Below, in pieces: positions 1-12,992 of a stretch of DNA of 64,000 nt. The position numbers and the translations under genes are program-made. Source of the DNA: Ianthella basta (Eukaryota; Porifera; Demospongiae; Verongiida; Ianthellidae); assembly GCA_964019415.1 (NCBI GenBank), contig OZ025874.1:9462409-9526408 (forward strand), in the 5' to 3' direction. The notes below the pieces were generated by a model. That model was given only the letters and a program-made list of their open reading frames with translations. It did not search any database and was not told the DNA's origin. Position 1 is the first letter of the stretch. Each line of letters begins with the position of its first letter.

Positions 1-3000
1 AAGGTAAGATTAAGCAAGATTTGGCAAGATTTAAAAAGTAAGATTAGGCAAGATTTGGCAAGATATGACAAGGTAAGATTTGGCAAGATTTAACAAGATA
101 TGACAAGGTAAGGTTAAGCAAGATTTGGAAAGTTATGAAAAAGTTAGATTTGGCAAGAATTGGCAAGATATGTCAAGGTAAGATTCGGCAAGATTTGGCA
201 AGATATGGCAAGGTAAGATTGGGCAAGATTTGGCAAGATAAGACAAGGTAAGATTTGGCAAGATTTGGCAAGATATGAAAAAGTAAGATTAGGCTAGATT
301 TGGCAAGATATGACAAGGTAAGATTTGGCAAGATTAGGCAAGATTTAGCGAGATATGACAAGGTAAGATTTGGCAAGATTTGGCAAGATATAACGAGGTA
401 AGATTAAGCAAGATTAAGCAAGATTTGGCAAGATATGACAAGGTAAGATTTGGCAAGATTTGTTAAGATATGACAAGGTAATATTTGGCAAGATTTCGCA
501 AGATATGACAAGGTAATATTTGGCAAGATATGGCAAGATATGACAAGGTAATATTTGGCAAGATTTGGCAAGATATGACAAGGTAAGATTTGGCAAGATT
601 AAGCAAGATATGACAAGATAAGATTTGGCAAGATTTGGTAAGATTTGGAAAGATATGGCAAGGTAAGATTCGGCAAGATTTGGCAAGATTAGGCAAGATA
701 TGACAAGGTAAGATTTGGCAAGATTTGGGAAGGAATGACAAGGTAATATTTGGCAAGATTAGGCAAGATATGAAAAAGTAAGATTAAGCAAGATTTGGCA
801 AGATATGACAAGGTAAGGTTAAGCAAGATTTGGAAAGATATGAAAAAGTTAGATTAGGCAAGATTTGGCAAGATATGACAAGGTAAGATTTGGCAAGATT
901 TTGCAAGATATGGCAAGGTAAGATTTGGCAAAATTTGGCAAGATATGACAAGGTAAGATTTGGCAAGATTTGGCAAGATATGAAAAGTAAGATTAGGCTA
1001 GATTTGGCAAGATATGAAAAGCTAAGATTTGGCAAGATTAGGCAAGATTTCGTGAGATATGACAAGGTAAGATTTGGCAAGATTTGGCAACTGATATGAC
1101 GAGGTAAGATTAAGCAAGATTAAGCAAGATTTGGCAAGATATGACACGGTAAGATTTGGCAAGATTTGTTAAGATATGACAAGGTAATATTTGGCAAGAT
1201 TTCGCAAGATATGACAAGGTAATATTTGGCAAGATTTGGCAAGATATGACAAGGTAATATTAAGCTAGATTTGGTAAGATATGACAAGGTAAGATTTGGC
1301 AAGATTTGGCAAGATATGACAAGGTAAGATTTGGCAAGATTTGGCAAGATATGACAAGGTAAGATTAAGCAAGATTTGGCAAGATTTAAAAAGTAAGATT
1401 AGGCAAGATTTGGCAAGATATGACAAGGTAAGATTTGGCAAGATTTGGCAAGATATGACAAGGTAAGATTAAGCAAGATTTGGAAAGATATGAAAAAGTT
1501 AGATTTGGCAAGAATTGGCAAGAAATGACAAGTTAAGATTTGGCAAGATTTGGCAAGATATGACAAGGTAAGATTCGGCAAGATTTGGCAAGATATGACA
1601 AGGTAAGATTAGTCAAGATTTGGCAAGATATGAAAAAGTAAGATTAGGTAAGATTTGGCAAGATGTGACAAGGTAAGATTTGGCAAGTCTTGGCAAGATA
1701 TGACAAGGTAAGATTAAGCAAGATTTGGTAAGATATGACAAGGTAAGATTAGTGAAGATTTGGCAAGATATGACAAGGTAAGATTTAACAAGATTAGGCA
1801 ACATGTGACAAGGTAAGATTTGGCAAGATTTGGCAAGATATGAGAAGGTAAGATAAAGTAAGATTTGGCAAAATATGAAAAAGTAAGATTAGGCAAGATT
1901 TGGCAAGATATGACAAGGTAAGATTTGGCAAGATTTGGTTAGATATGACAAGGTAAGATTAAGTAAGATTTAGCAAGATATGAAAAGTAAGATCTGGCAA
2001 GGTTTGGCAAGATATGACAAGGTAAGATTTAGCAAGATTTGGCAAGATATGACAAGGTAAGATTATGCAAGATTAGGCAAGATATGACAACTGAAGGTAA
2101 GATTAGGCAAGATTAGGCAAGATATGGCAAGGTAAGATTTGGCAAGATTTGGCTAGATATGACAAGGTAAGATTTAGCAAGATTTGGCAAGATATGACAA
2201 GGTAAGATTTGGCAAGATTAGGCAAGATATGACAACTGAAGGTAAGATTAGGCAAGATTAGGCAAGATATGGCAAGGTAAGATTTGGCAAGATTTGGCTA
2301 GATATGACAAGGTAAGATTTGGCAAGATTTGGCAAGATATGACAAGGTGAGATTTGGCAAGATTTGGCAAGATATGACAAGGTAAGATTAGCCAAGATTA
2401 GGCAAGATATGACAAGGTAAGATTGGGCAAGATTTGGCAAGATATGACAAGGTAAGAGCAGGCAAGATTTGGTAAGATATGACAAGGTAAGATTCGGCAA
2501 GATTTGGCAAGATATGACAAGGTAAGATTTGGCAAGATTTGGCAATATATGACAATGTAAGATTTAGTAAGATTAAGCAAGATATGACAAGGTAAGATTA
2601 GTCATGATTTGGCAAGATATGACAAGGTAAGATTTGGCAAGATTTGGCAAGATAAGACAAAGTACGATTTGGCAAGATATGACAAGGTATGCTTTGGCAA
2701 GATACGACAAGGTATGATCTGGCCAGATATAGCGAGGTAAGATCTGGCAAGATATGACAAGGTAAGATTTGGTAAGGTTTAGCAAGATATGACAAAGTAA
2801 GATTTGGCAAGATTTGGCAAAATATGACAAAGTAAGATTTGGCAAGATTTGGCTAGATATGACAAAGTTGGATTTGGCAAGATTTAGCAAGATATGACAA
2901 GGTAAGATTTTGCAAGATTAGGCAAGATTTGGCAAGATATGACAAGGTAAGATTTGGCAAGATTTGGAAAGATATGACAAGGTAAGATTTGATAAGGTTT

Positions 3001-6000
3001 GGCAAGATATGACAAGGTAAGATTTGGCAAGATTTGGCAAAATATGACAAAGTAACATTTGGCAAGATTTGGCAAGTTATGACAAAGTTGGATTTGGCAA
3101 GATTTAGCAAGATTTGGCAAGATATGACAAAGTTGGATTTGGCAAGATTTAGCAAGATATGACCACGTAAGATTTAGCAAGATATGACAAGGTAAGATCT
3201 GGCAAGATACGACAAGGTAAGATCTTGCAAGATATGACGAGGTAAGATTTTGCAAGATATTGCAAGATATGGCAAGGTAAGATAAGGCAAGATTTGGCAG
3301 GATATGACAAGGTAATATTTGGCAAGATTTGGCAAGATATGAAAAGGTAAGATTTGGCAAGATTTGGCAAGATATGACAAAGTAAGTTTTGGCAAGATTT
3401 GGCACGATATGACAAAGTAAGATTAGGCATAATTTGGCAAAATATGACAAGGTAAGATTTGGCAAGATTTGGCAAGATATGACAAAGTAAGATTTGGCAA
3501 GATACGACAAGGTAAGATCTGGCAAGATGTGACAAAGTTGGATTTGGCAAGATTTAGCAAGATTTGGCAAGATATGACAAGGTACGATTTGTCAAGATTT
3601 AGAAAGATATGACCACGTAAGATTTGGCAAGATATGACAAGGTAAGATCTGGCAAGATACGACAAGGTAAGATCTGGCAAGATATGACGAGGTAAGATTT
3701 TGCAAGATTTTGCAAGATCTGGCAAGGTAAGATAAGGCAAGCTTTGGCAGGATATGACAGGAAATATTTGGCAAGATTTGGCAATATATGAAAAGGTAAG
3801 ATTTGGCAAGATTTGGCAGGATATGACAAAGTAAGATTTGGCAAGATTTGGCACGATATGACAAAGTAAGATTAGGCATGATTTGGCAAAATATGGCAAG
3901 GTAAGATTTAGCAAGATTTGGCAAGATATGACAAGGTAAGATTTGGCAAGATTTGGCAAGATATGACAAGGTAAGATTTGGAAAGATTTGGCGAGATATG
4001 ACAAGGTAAGATTTGGCAAGATTTGGCAAGATATGACAAGGTAAGATGAAGCAAGATTTGGCAAGATATGAAAAAGTAAGAATAGGCAAGATTTGGCAAG
4101 ATATGACAACTTAAAGGTAAGACTTGGCAAGATTTGGCAAGATAGGATAAGGTAAGATAAAGCAAGATTTGGCAAGATATAACAAGGTAAGATTAAGCAA
4201 GATTAGGCAAGATATGACAAGGTAAGATTTGGCAAGATTTGGCAAGATTTGGTAAGATATGACAAGGTAAGATGCGGCAAGATTTGGCAGGATAGGACAA
4301 GGTAAGTTTTGGCAAGATTAGGCAAGATATTACAAGGTAATATTTGGCAAGATTTGGCAAAATATGACAAGATAAGATTTGGCAAGATTTGGCAAGATAT
4401 GACAAGGAAAAATTAGTCAAGATTTGGCAAGATATGACAAGGTAAGATTTGGAAAGATTAGGCAAGATTTGGCGAGCTATGACAAGGTAAGATTTGGCAA
4501 GATTTTGCAAGATATGACAAGGTAAGATTTGGCAAGATTTGGCAAGATATGACAAGGTAAGATTAGTCAAGATTTGGCAAGATATGACAAGGTAAGATTT
4601 GGCAAGATTAGGCAAGATTTGGCGAGCTATGACAAGGTAAGATTTGGCAAGATTTTGCAAGATATGACAAGGTAAGATTTGGCAAGATTTGGCAAGATAT
4701 GACAAGGTAAGATTAAGCAAGATTTTGTAAGATATGACAAGGTAAGATTTGGCAAGATTTGGCAAGTTATGACAAGGTAATATTTGGTAAGATTTGGCAA
4801 GATATGACAAGGTAAGATTAGACAAGATTAGGCAAGATATGACAAGGTAAGATTTGGCTAGATTAGGCAAGATTTGGCGAGATATGACAAGGTAAGATTT
4901 GGTAAGATTTGGCAAGATTTGACAAGGTAAGATTAAGCAAGATTTGGTAAGATATGAAAAGTAAGATAAGGCAAGATTTGGCAAGATATGACAACTGAAG
5001 GTAAGATTTGGCAAGATTTGGCAAGATATGACATGGTAAGATTAAGCAAAATTTAGCTAGATATGAAAAAGTAAGATTAGGCAAGATTTGGCAAGATATG
5101 ACAAGTTAAGATTTGGAAAGATTAAGCAAGATATGAAGGTAAGATTAGGCAAGATTTGGCAAGATATGACAAGATAAGATTTGGCAAGACTTGGCAAGAT
5201 ATGACAAGGGAATATTTGGCAAGATTTGGCAAGATATAATAAGGTAAGATTCGGCAAGAATTGATAAGATATGACAAGGTAATATTTGGCCAGATTTGGC
5301 AAGATATGACAAGATAAGATTTGGCAAGATTTGGCAAGATATGATAAGGTAATATTTGGCAAGATTTGGCAAGATGTGAGAAGATTAGATTTGGCAAGAT
5401 TTGGCAAGATATGACAAGGTAAATTTAAGCAAGATTTGGCAAGATATGACAAGGTAATGTTTGGCAAAATTTGGCAAGATATGACAAGGTGAGATTAAGC
5501 AAGATTTGGCAAGATATGAAAAAGTAAGATTAGGCAAGATTTGGTAAAATATGACACGATAAGCTTTGGCAAGATATGACAAGGTAAGATTAGTCAAGAT
5601 TTGGCAGGATATGAAATGGTAAGATTTGGCAAGATTTGGCAAAATATGACAATGCAATATTTTGAAGATCTGACAATATATGACAAGGTAAGATTTGGCA
5701 AGATTTGGCAAGATATGATAAGGTAATATTTGGCATGATTAGGCAAGATATGAGAAGATAAGATTTGGCAAGATTAGGCAAGATATGATAAGGTAATATT
5801 TGGCAATATTTGGCAAGATATGAGAAGATGAGATTTAGCAAGATTTGGCAAGATATGACAAGGTAATATTCGGCAAGATCTGGCAATATATGACAAGATA
5901 AGATTTGGCAAGATTTGGCAAGATATGAGAAGATAAGATTTGGCAAGATTTGGCAAGATATGACAAGGTAATATTTGGCAAGATCTGGCAATATATGACA

Positions 6001-7140
6001 AGATAAGATTTGGCAAGATTTGGCAAGATATGATAAGGTAATATTTGGCAAGATTTGGCAAGATATGAGAAGATAAGATTTGGCAAGATAAGGCAAGATA
6101 TGACAAGGTAAGATTGAGCAAGATTTGGCAATATATGAAAAAGTAAGATTAGGCAAGATTTGGCAAGATATGACAAAATAAGATTTGGCAAGATTTGGCT
6201 AGATATGACAGGGTAAGATTTGGCAAGATTTGGCAAGATATGAGAAGATAAGATTTGGCAAGATTTGGCAAGATATGACAAGGTGAGATTAAGCAAGATA
6301 TAAAAAGTAAGATTAGGCAAGATTTGGTAAAATATGACAATGTAAGCTTTGGCAAGATATGACAAGGTAAGATTAGTCAAGATTTGGCAAGATATGACAA
6401 GGTAAGATTTGGCAAGATTTGGCAAGATATGACAAGGTAAGATCAGGCAAGATTTGGCAAGACATCACAAGGTAAGATTTGGCAAGATTAGGCAAGATAT
6501 GACAATGTAAGATCTGGCAAGATTTGGCAAGATTTGGTAAGATATGACAAGGTAAGATTCGGCAAGATTTTGTAAGATATGATAAGGTAAGATTAGGCAA
6601 AATTTGGAAAGATATGATAAGGTAAGATTTGGTAAGATTTGGCAAGATATGACAAGGTAATATTTGGCAAGATTTGGCAAGATATGACAAGATAAGATTT
6701 GGCAAGATTTGGCAAGATATGAAGGTAAGATTAAGCAAGATTTGGGAATTTATGACAAGGTAAGAATTAGAAAGATTTGGCAAGATATGACAAGGTAAGA
6801 TTAAGCAAGATATGATAAGATATGACAAGGTTAGATTTGGCAAGATTTGGCAAGATATGACAAGGTAAGATTTGGCAAGATTTGGCAAGATATGGCAAGG
6901 TAAGATTAGTCAAGATTTGTCAAGATATGACAAGGTAAGATTTAGCAAGATTAGGCAAGATTTGGCGAGTTATGACAAGGTAAGAATTTGTAAGATTTGG
7001 CAAGATATGACAAGGTAAGATTAAGCGAGATTTGGCAAGATATGAAAAGTAAGATAAGGCAAGATTTTTCCAAAATATGACAACTGAAGATAAGATTTGG
7101 CAAGATTTTGCAAGATATGACATGGTAAGATTAAGCAAGA
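1..7140 (+). repeat. Direct segmental repeat, copy A
   Basis: This block is collinear with about 30,630-44,665 in the same orientation. Matching variant strings appear in the same order: 463-756 with 31,090-31,383; 1,120-1,347 with 31,712-31,939; 2,258-2,545 with 38,577-38,864; 3,149-3,550 with 40,023-40,424; 5,057-5,467 with 42,335-42,745; 6,149-6,355 with 43,568-43,774. The offset grows stepwise from about 30.6 to 37.6 kb because the second copy carries the LINE and extra tandem duplications. Copy A lacks the LINE. It is cut by the left edge of the window. Confidence 0.85.
2640..4000 (+). repeat. Divergent satellite sub-block rich in short 25-bp units
   Basis: Within block 1 this stretch is unusual. 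Many units have lost one 10-bp module, leaving about 25 bp (for example AGATCTGGCA, AGATACGACA, AGGTA near 3,190-3,240 and 3,630-3,690). Private variants such as ACAAAGTTGGATTTGG, GACCACGTAAG and GGCAGGATATGACA recur here and at its paralogue near 38,960-41,330, but are scarce elsewhere. It looks like a distinct satellite subfamily or an older, less homogenised part of the array. The boundaries are approximate. Confidence 0.75.
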
Positions 7141-10100
7141 TTTGGCTAGATATGAAAAAGTAAGATTAGGCAAGATTTGGCAAGATATGACAAGTTAAGA
7201 TTTGGCAAGATTAAGCAAGATATGAAGGTAAGATTAGGCAAGATTTGGCAAGATATAACAAGATAAGATTTGGCAAGATTTGGCAAGATATGACAAGGTA
7301 ATATTTGGCAAGATTTGGCAAGATATGACAAGGTAAGATTCGTCAAGAATTGGCAAGATATAACAAGGTAATATTTGGCTAGATTTGGCAAGATATGACA
7401 AGGTAAGATTAGTCAAGATTTGGCAAGATATGACAAGGTAAGATTTGGCAAGATTTGGCAAGATATGATAAGGTAATATTTGACAAGATTTGGCAAGATA
7501 TGAGAAGATAAAATTTTGCAAGATTTGGCAAGATATGATAAGGTAAGATTGAGCAAGATTTGGCAAGATATGACAAGGTAATGTTTGGCAAGTTTTGGCA
7601 AGATATGACAAGGTGAGATTAAGCAAGATTTGGCATGATATGAATAAGTAAGATAAAGGAAGATTTCGTAAGATATGACAAGGTAAGATTTTGCAAGATA
7701 TGAGTCAAGATTTGGCAAGTTATGACAAGATAAGATTTGGCAAGATTTGGCAAGATATGAAGGTAAGATTTGGCAGGATTTGGCAATGTATGACAAGGTG
7801 AGATTAAGCAAGATTTGGCAAGATATGAAAAGTAAGATTAGGCAAGATTTGGCAAGATATGACAAGGTAAGATTAGGCAAGATTTGGCAAGATATGACAA
7901 GGTAAGATTTGGCAAGATTTGGCAAGATATGACAAGGTAAGATTTGGCAAGATTTGGCAAGATATGAGAAGGTAAGATTTGGCAAGATTAGGCAAGATAT
8001 GAAAAGGTAAGATTTGGCAAGATTTGGCAAGATATGACATCTTAAAGGTAAGACTTGGCAAGATTTGGCAAGATATGACAAGGTAAGTTCTGGCAAGATT
8101 TGATTAGATATGAGAAGGTAAGATTTGGCAAGATTAGGCAAGATATGACAAGGTAAGATTTGGCAAGATTTGGCAAGAAATGTCAAGGTAAGAATTGGCA
8201 AGATTTAGCAAGATATGACAAGGTAACCAAATCTTGCCTAATCTTACCTTGTCATATCTTGCCAAATCTTGCCCATTCTTCCTTTTCATATCTTGCCAAA
8301 TCTTGCTTAATCTTACCTTCTCATATCTTGCCAAATCTTGCCAAATCTTACCTTGTCATATCTTGCCAAATCTTGCTTAATCTTACCTTGTCATATCTTG
8401 CCAAATCTTGCCTCATCTTACCTTGTCATATCTTGCCAAATCTTGCCTAATCTTACTTTTTCATATCTTGCCATATCTTGCTTAATCTCACCTTGTCATA
8501 TATTGCCAAATCTTGCCAAATATTACCTTGTCATATCTTGCCAAATCTTGCCAAATTTTACCTTGTCATATCTTGCCAAATCTTGACTAATCTTACCTTG
8601 TCATATCTTGCCAAAACTTACCTTGTCATATCTTACCAAATCTTGCCTAATCTTACCTTGTCATATCTTACAAAATCTTGCTTAATCTTACCTTATCATA
8701 TCTTGCCAAATCTTATCTTGTCATATCTTGCCAAATCTTGCCAAATATTACCTTGTCAAATCTTGCCAAATCTTACCTTGGCAAATCTTACCAAATCTTG
8801 CCTAATCTTACCTTGTCATATCTTGCCTAATCTTGCCAAATCTCACCTTTCATATCTTCCCAAATCTTGCCGAATCTTACCTTCTCATATCTTGCCAAAT
8901 CTTGCCAAATCTTGCCAAATCTTACCTTGTCATATCTTGCCTAATCTTGCCAAATCTTACCTTGTCATATCTTGCCAAATCTTGCCTGATCTTACCTTGT
9001 CATATCTTGCCAAATCTTGCTTATTCTTACTTTTTCATATCTTGCAAAATCTTGACTAATCTTGTCATATCTCGCCAAATCTTGCCAAAGCTTATCTTGT
9101 CATATCTTGCCAAATCTTGCCTAATCTCACCTTGTCATATCTTGCCAAATCTTGCCAAATCTTACCCTGTCATATCTTGCCAAATCTTGCCAAATCTTAC
9201 CATGTCATATCTTGCCAAATCTTACCAAATCTTACCTTGTCATATCTTGCCAAATCTTGCTTAATCTTACCTTGTCATATCTTGCTAAATCTTGCCAATT
9301 CTTACCTTGTCATATCTTGCCAAATCTTGCCAAATCTTACCTTGTCATATCTTGCTTAATCTTGCCAAATCTTACCTTCTCATATCTTGCCAAATCTTGC
9401 CTGATCTTTCCTTGTCATATCTTGCCAAATCTTGCCAAGTCTTACCTTTAGGTTGTCATATCTTGCCAAATCTTGCCTATTCTTCCTTTTCATATCTTGC
9501 CAAATCTTGCTTAATCTTACCTTCTCATATCTTGCCAAATCTTGCCAAATCTTACCTATTCATATCTTGCCTAATCTTGCCAAATCTTATCTTGTCATAT
9601 CTTGCCAAATCTTGCCTAATCTTACCTTGTCATATCTTGCCAAATCTTGCTTATTCTTACTTTTTCATATCTTGCCAAATCTTGCTTGATCTCACCTTGT
9701 CATATATTGCCAAATCTTGCCAAATATTACCTTGTCATATCTTGCCAAATCTTGCCTAATCTCACCTTGTCATATCTTGCCAAATCTTGACTAATCTTAC
9801 CTTGTCATATCTTGCCAAAGCTTACCTTGTCATATCTTACCAAATCTTGCCTAATCTTACCTTGTCATATCTTACCAAATCTTGCTTAATCATACCTTAT
9901 CATATTTTGCCAAATCTTGCCACATCTTATCTTGTCATATCTTGCCAAATCTTGCCAAATATTACCTTGTCATATCTTGCCAAATCTTGCTAAATCTTAC
10001 CTTGTCATATCTTGCCAAATCTTGCCTAATCTTACCTTGTCATATCTTGCCTAATCTTGCCAAATCTTACCTTGTCATATCTTGCCAAATCTTGCCGAAT

Positions 10101-12992
10101 CTTACCTTGTCATATCTTGCCAAATCTGGCCAAATCTTGCCAAATCTTACCTTGTCATATCTTGCCTAATCTTGCCAAATCTTACCTTGTCATATCTTGC
10201 CAAATCTTGCCTGATCTTACCTTGTCATATCTTGCCAAATCTTGCTTATTCTTACTTTTTCATATCTTGCCAAATCTTGACTAATCTTACCTTGACATAT
10301 CTCGCCAAATCTTGCCAAATCTTACCTTGTCATATCTTGCCAAATCTTGCCAAATCTTACCCTGTCATATCTTGCCAAATCTTGCCAAATCTTACCATGT
10401 CATATCTTGCCTAATCTTGCCTAATCTTAAATTTTCATATCTTGCCAAATCTTGCTTAATCTTACCTTGTCATATCTTACCTTGTTATATGTTACCAAAT
10501 CTTGCCAAATCTTACCTTGTCATATCTTGCCTAATCTTGCCAAATCTTACCTTGTCATATCTTGCCTAATATTGCCTGATCTTACCTTATTATATCTTGC
10601 CAAATCTTGTCAACTCTTACCTTTAAGTTGTCATATTTTGCCAAATCTTGCCTATTCTTACTTTTTCATATCTTGCCAAATCTTGACTAATCATACCTTC
10701 TCATATCTTGCCAAATCTTGCCAAATCTTACCATGTCATATCTTGCCAAATCTTGCCTAATCTAACCTTGTCATATCTTACCAAATCATGCTTAATCTTA
10801 CCTTGTCATATCTTGCCAAATCTTGCCAAATCTTATCTTGTCATATCTTGCCAAATCTTGCCAAATATTACCTTGTCATATCTTGCCAAATCTTGCCAAA
10901 TCTTACCTTGGCATATCTTACCAAATCTAGCCTAATCTTACCTTGTCATATCTTGCCAAATCTTGCGAAATCTTACCTTGTCATATCTTTCCAAATCTTG
11001 CCGAATCTTACCTTGTCATATCTTACTAAATTTTGCCAAACCTTGCCAAATCTTACCTTGTCATATCTTGCCTAATCTTGCCAAATCTTATCTTGTCATA
11101 TCTTGCCAAATGTTGCCTGATCTTACCTTGTCATATCTTGCCAAATCTTGCTTATTCTTACTTTTTCATATCTTGCCAAATCTTGACTATTCATACCTAG
11201 TCATATATCGCCAAATCTTGCAAAATCTTACCTTATCATATCTTGCCAAATCTTGCCTAATCTTACATTGTCATATCTTGCCAAATCTTGCCAAATCTTA
11301 CCCTGTCAAATCTTGCCAAATCTTGCTAAATCTTACCATGTCATATCTTGCCAAATCTTGCCTAATCTTACTTTTTCATATCTTGCCAAATCTTACTTAA
11401 TCTTACCTAGTTATATCTTGCCAAATCTTGCCAAATCTTACCTTGTCATATCTTACCAAATCTTTCCAATTCTTACCTTCTCATATCTTACTAAATCTTG
11501 CTTAATTTTACCTTCATATCTTGCCAAATCTTGCCAAATCTTATCCTGTCATATCTTGCCAAATCTTGCCAAATATTACCTTGTCATATCTTGCAAAATC
11601 TTGCCAAATCTTACCTTGTCATATCTTACTAAATTTTGCCAAATCTTGCCAAATCTTACCTTGTCATATCTTGCCAAATGTTGCCTGATCTTACCTTGTC
11701 ATATCTTGCCAAATCATGCTTATTCTTACTTTTTCATATCTTGCCAAATCTTGACTAATCATACCTTGTCATATCTCGCCAAATCTTGCCAAATCTTACC
11801 TTATCATATCTTGCCAAATCTTGCCTGATCTTACCTTGTCATATCTTGCCAAATCTTGCCAAATATTACCTTGTCATATCTTGCCAAATCTTGCCAACTT
11901 TTACCTTGTCATATCTTGCCAAATCTTAACTAATCGTACCTTGTCAAATCTTGCCAAAGCTTACCTTATCTTATCTTACCAAATCTTGCCTAATCTTACC
12001 TTGTCATATCTTACCAAATCTTGCTTAATCTTACCTTATCATATCTTGCCAAATCTTGCCACATCTTATCTTGTCATATCTTGCCAAATCTTGCCAAATC
12101 TTATCTTGTCATATCTTGCCAAATCTTGCCAAATATTACCTTGTCATATCTTGCCAAATCTTGCGGAATCTTACCTTGTCATATCTTTCCAAATCTTGCC
12201 GAATCTTACCTTGTCATATCTTACTAAATTTTGCCAAACCTTGCCAAATCTTACCTTGTCATATCTTGCCTAATCTTGCCAAATCTTACCTTGTCATATT
12301 TTGCCAAATGTTGCCTGATCTTACCTTGTCATATCTTGCCAAATCTTGCATATTCTTACTTTTTCATATCTTGCCAAATCTTGACTAATCATACCTAGTC
12401 ATATATCGCCAAATCTTGCCAAATCTTACCTTATCATATCTTGCCAAATCTTGCCTAATCTTACCTTGTCATATCTTGCCAAATCTTGCCAAATCTTACC
12501 CTGTCAAATCTTGCCAAATCTTGCCAAATCTTACCATGTCATATCTTGCCAAATCTTGCCTAATCTTACTTTTTCATATCTTGCCAAATCTTACTTAATC
12601 TTACCTTGTTATGTCTTGCCAAATCTTGCCAAATCTTACCTTGTCATATCTTGCCAAATCTTTCCAATTCTTACCTTCTCATATCTTACCAAATCTTGCT
12701 TAATTTTACCTTCATATCTTGCCAAATCTTGCCAAATCTTATCCTGTCATATCTTGCCAAATCTTGCCAAATATTACCTTGTCATATCTTGCAAAATCTT
12801 GCCAAATCTTACCTTGTCATATCTTACTAAATTTTGCCAAATCTTGCCAAATCTTACCTTGTCATATTTTGCCTAATCTTAAGCTTGCCAAATCTTACCT
12901 TGTCATATCTTGCCAAATGTTGCCTGATCTTACCTTGTCATATCTTGCCAAATCATGCTTATTCTTACTTTTTCATATCTTGCCAAATCTTG
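3714..12992 (+). repeat. Giant inverted repeat P, left arm (about 9.3 kb)
   Basis: Position x here pairs with 67,715 minus x on the other strand (67,714 beyond a 1-bp indel near 7,070). The relation holds across the whole arm: 8,160-8,450 with 59,265-59,555; 9,432-9,689 with 58,026-58,283; 11,253-11,828 with 55,887-56,462; 12,451-12,876 with 54,839-55,264; 5,057-5,467 with 62,247-62,657. In the stretches compared, the translated arms differ by zero to three residues. The arm includes the orientation switch at 8,226. Its left end is set only by the end of the window on the partner side. Confidence 0.92.
8222..8228. other. Satellite orientation switch 1
   Basis: The top strand changes from the purine-rich unit to its complement through the short string GGTAACC. 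The sequences on either side do not form a long hairpin: read outward, their variants and register differ. This is therefore a junction between two oppositely oriented arrays, not the centre of a recent palindrome. The same junction is present in reverse complement at 59,487-59,493. Confidence 0.9.

Larger units (their letters stand above)
1..8226 (+). repeat. 35-bp satellite array, block 1 (purine-rich strand on top)
   Basis: This is a continuous tandem array with no unique sequence. The dominant unit is 35 bp: AGATTTGGCA, AGATTTGGCA, AGATATGACA, AGGTA. Recurrent variants replace the first module by AGATTAAGCA or AGATTAGGCA, or end the unit in AGATATGAAAAAGTA. Rarer landmark variants contain ACAACTGAAGGTAAG (about 2,092, 2,230, 4,992 and 7,082) or ACTTAAAGGTAAGAC (about 4,110 and 8,040). 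Unit length shifts to 25 or 45 bp when a 10-bp module is missing or added. The base count of the consensus is A13 G10 T9 C3, about 37% GC with strong G-over-C skew. No gene, RNA or regulatory site is supported inside it. Confidence 0.97.

Noticed and set aside
890-1099. Plus-strand 69-aa ORF, repeated at 31,482-31,691
   Set aside because: This is a purine-strand satellite translation in which local variants happen to remove the usual TAA and TGA; it is copied by the segmental duplication and has no features of a gene.
1-8226. CRISPR array (direct repeats of about 35 bp)
   Set aside because: There are no unique spacers between repeats, the units abut directly, there are no cas genes, and the LINE shows a eukaryotic setting.
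8134-8450. ORFs that cross the orientation switch (MARYEKVRL or MARFGKKCQ type), also near 59,265-59,581
   Set aside because: They fuse translations of the two satellite strands at the junction; they reflect the joint, not a gene.
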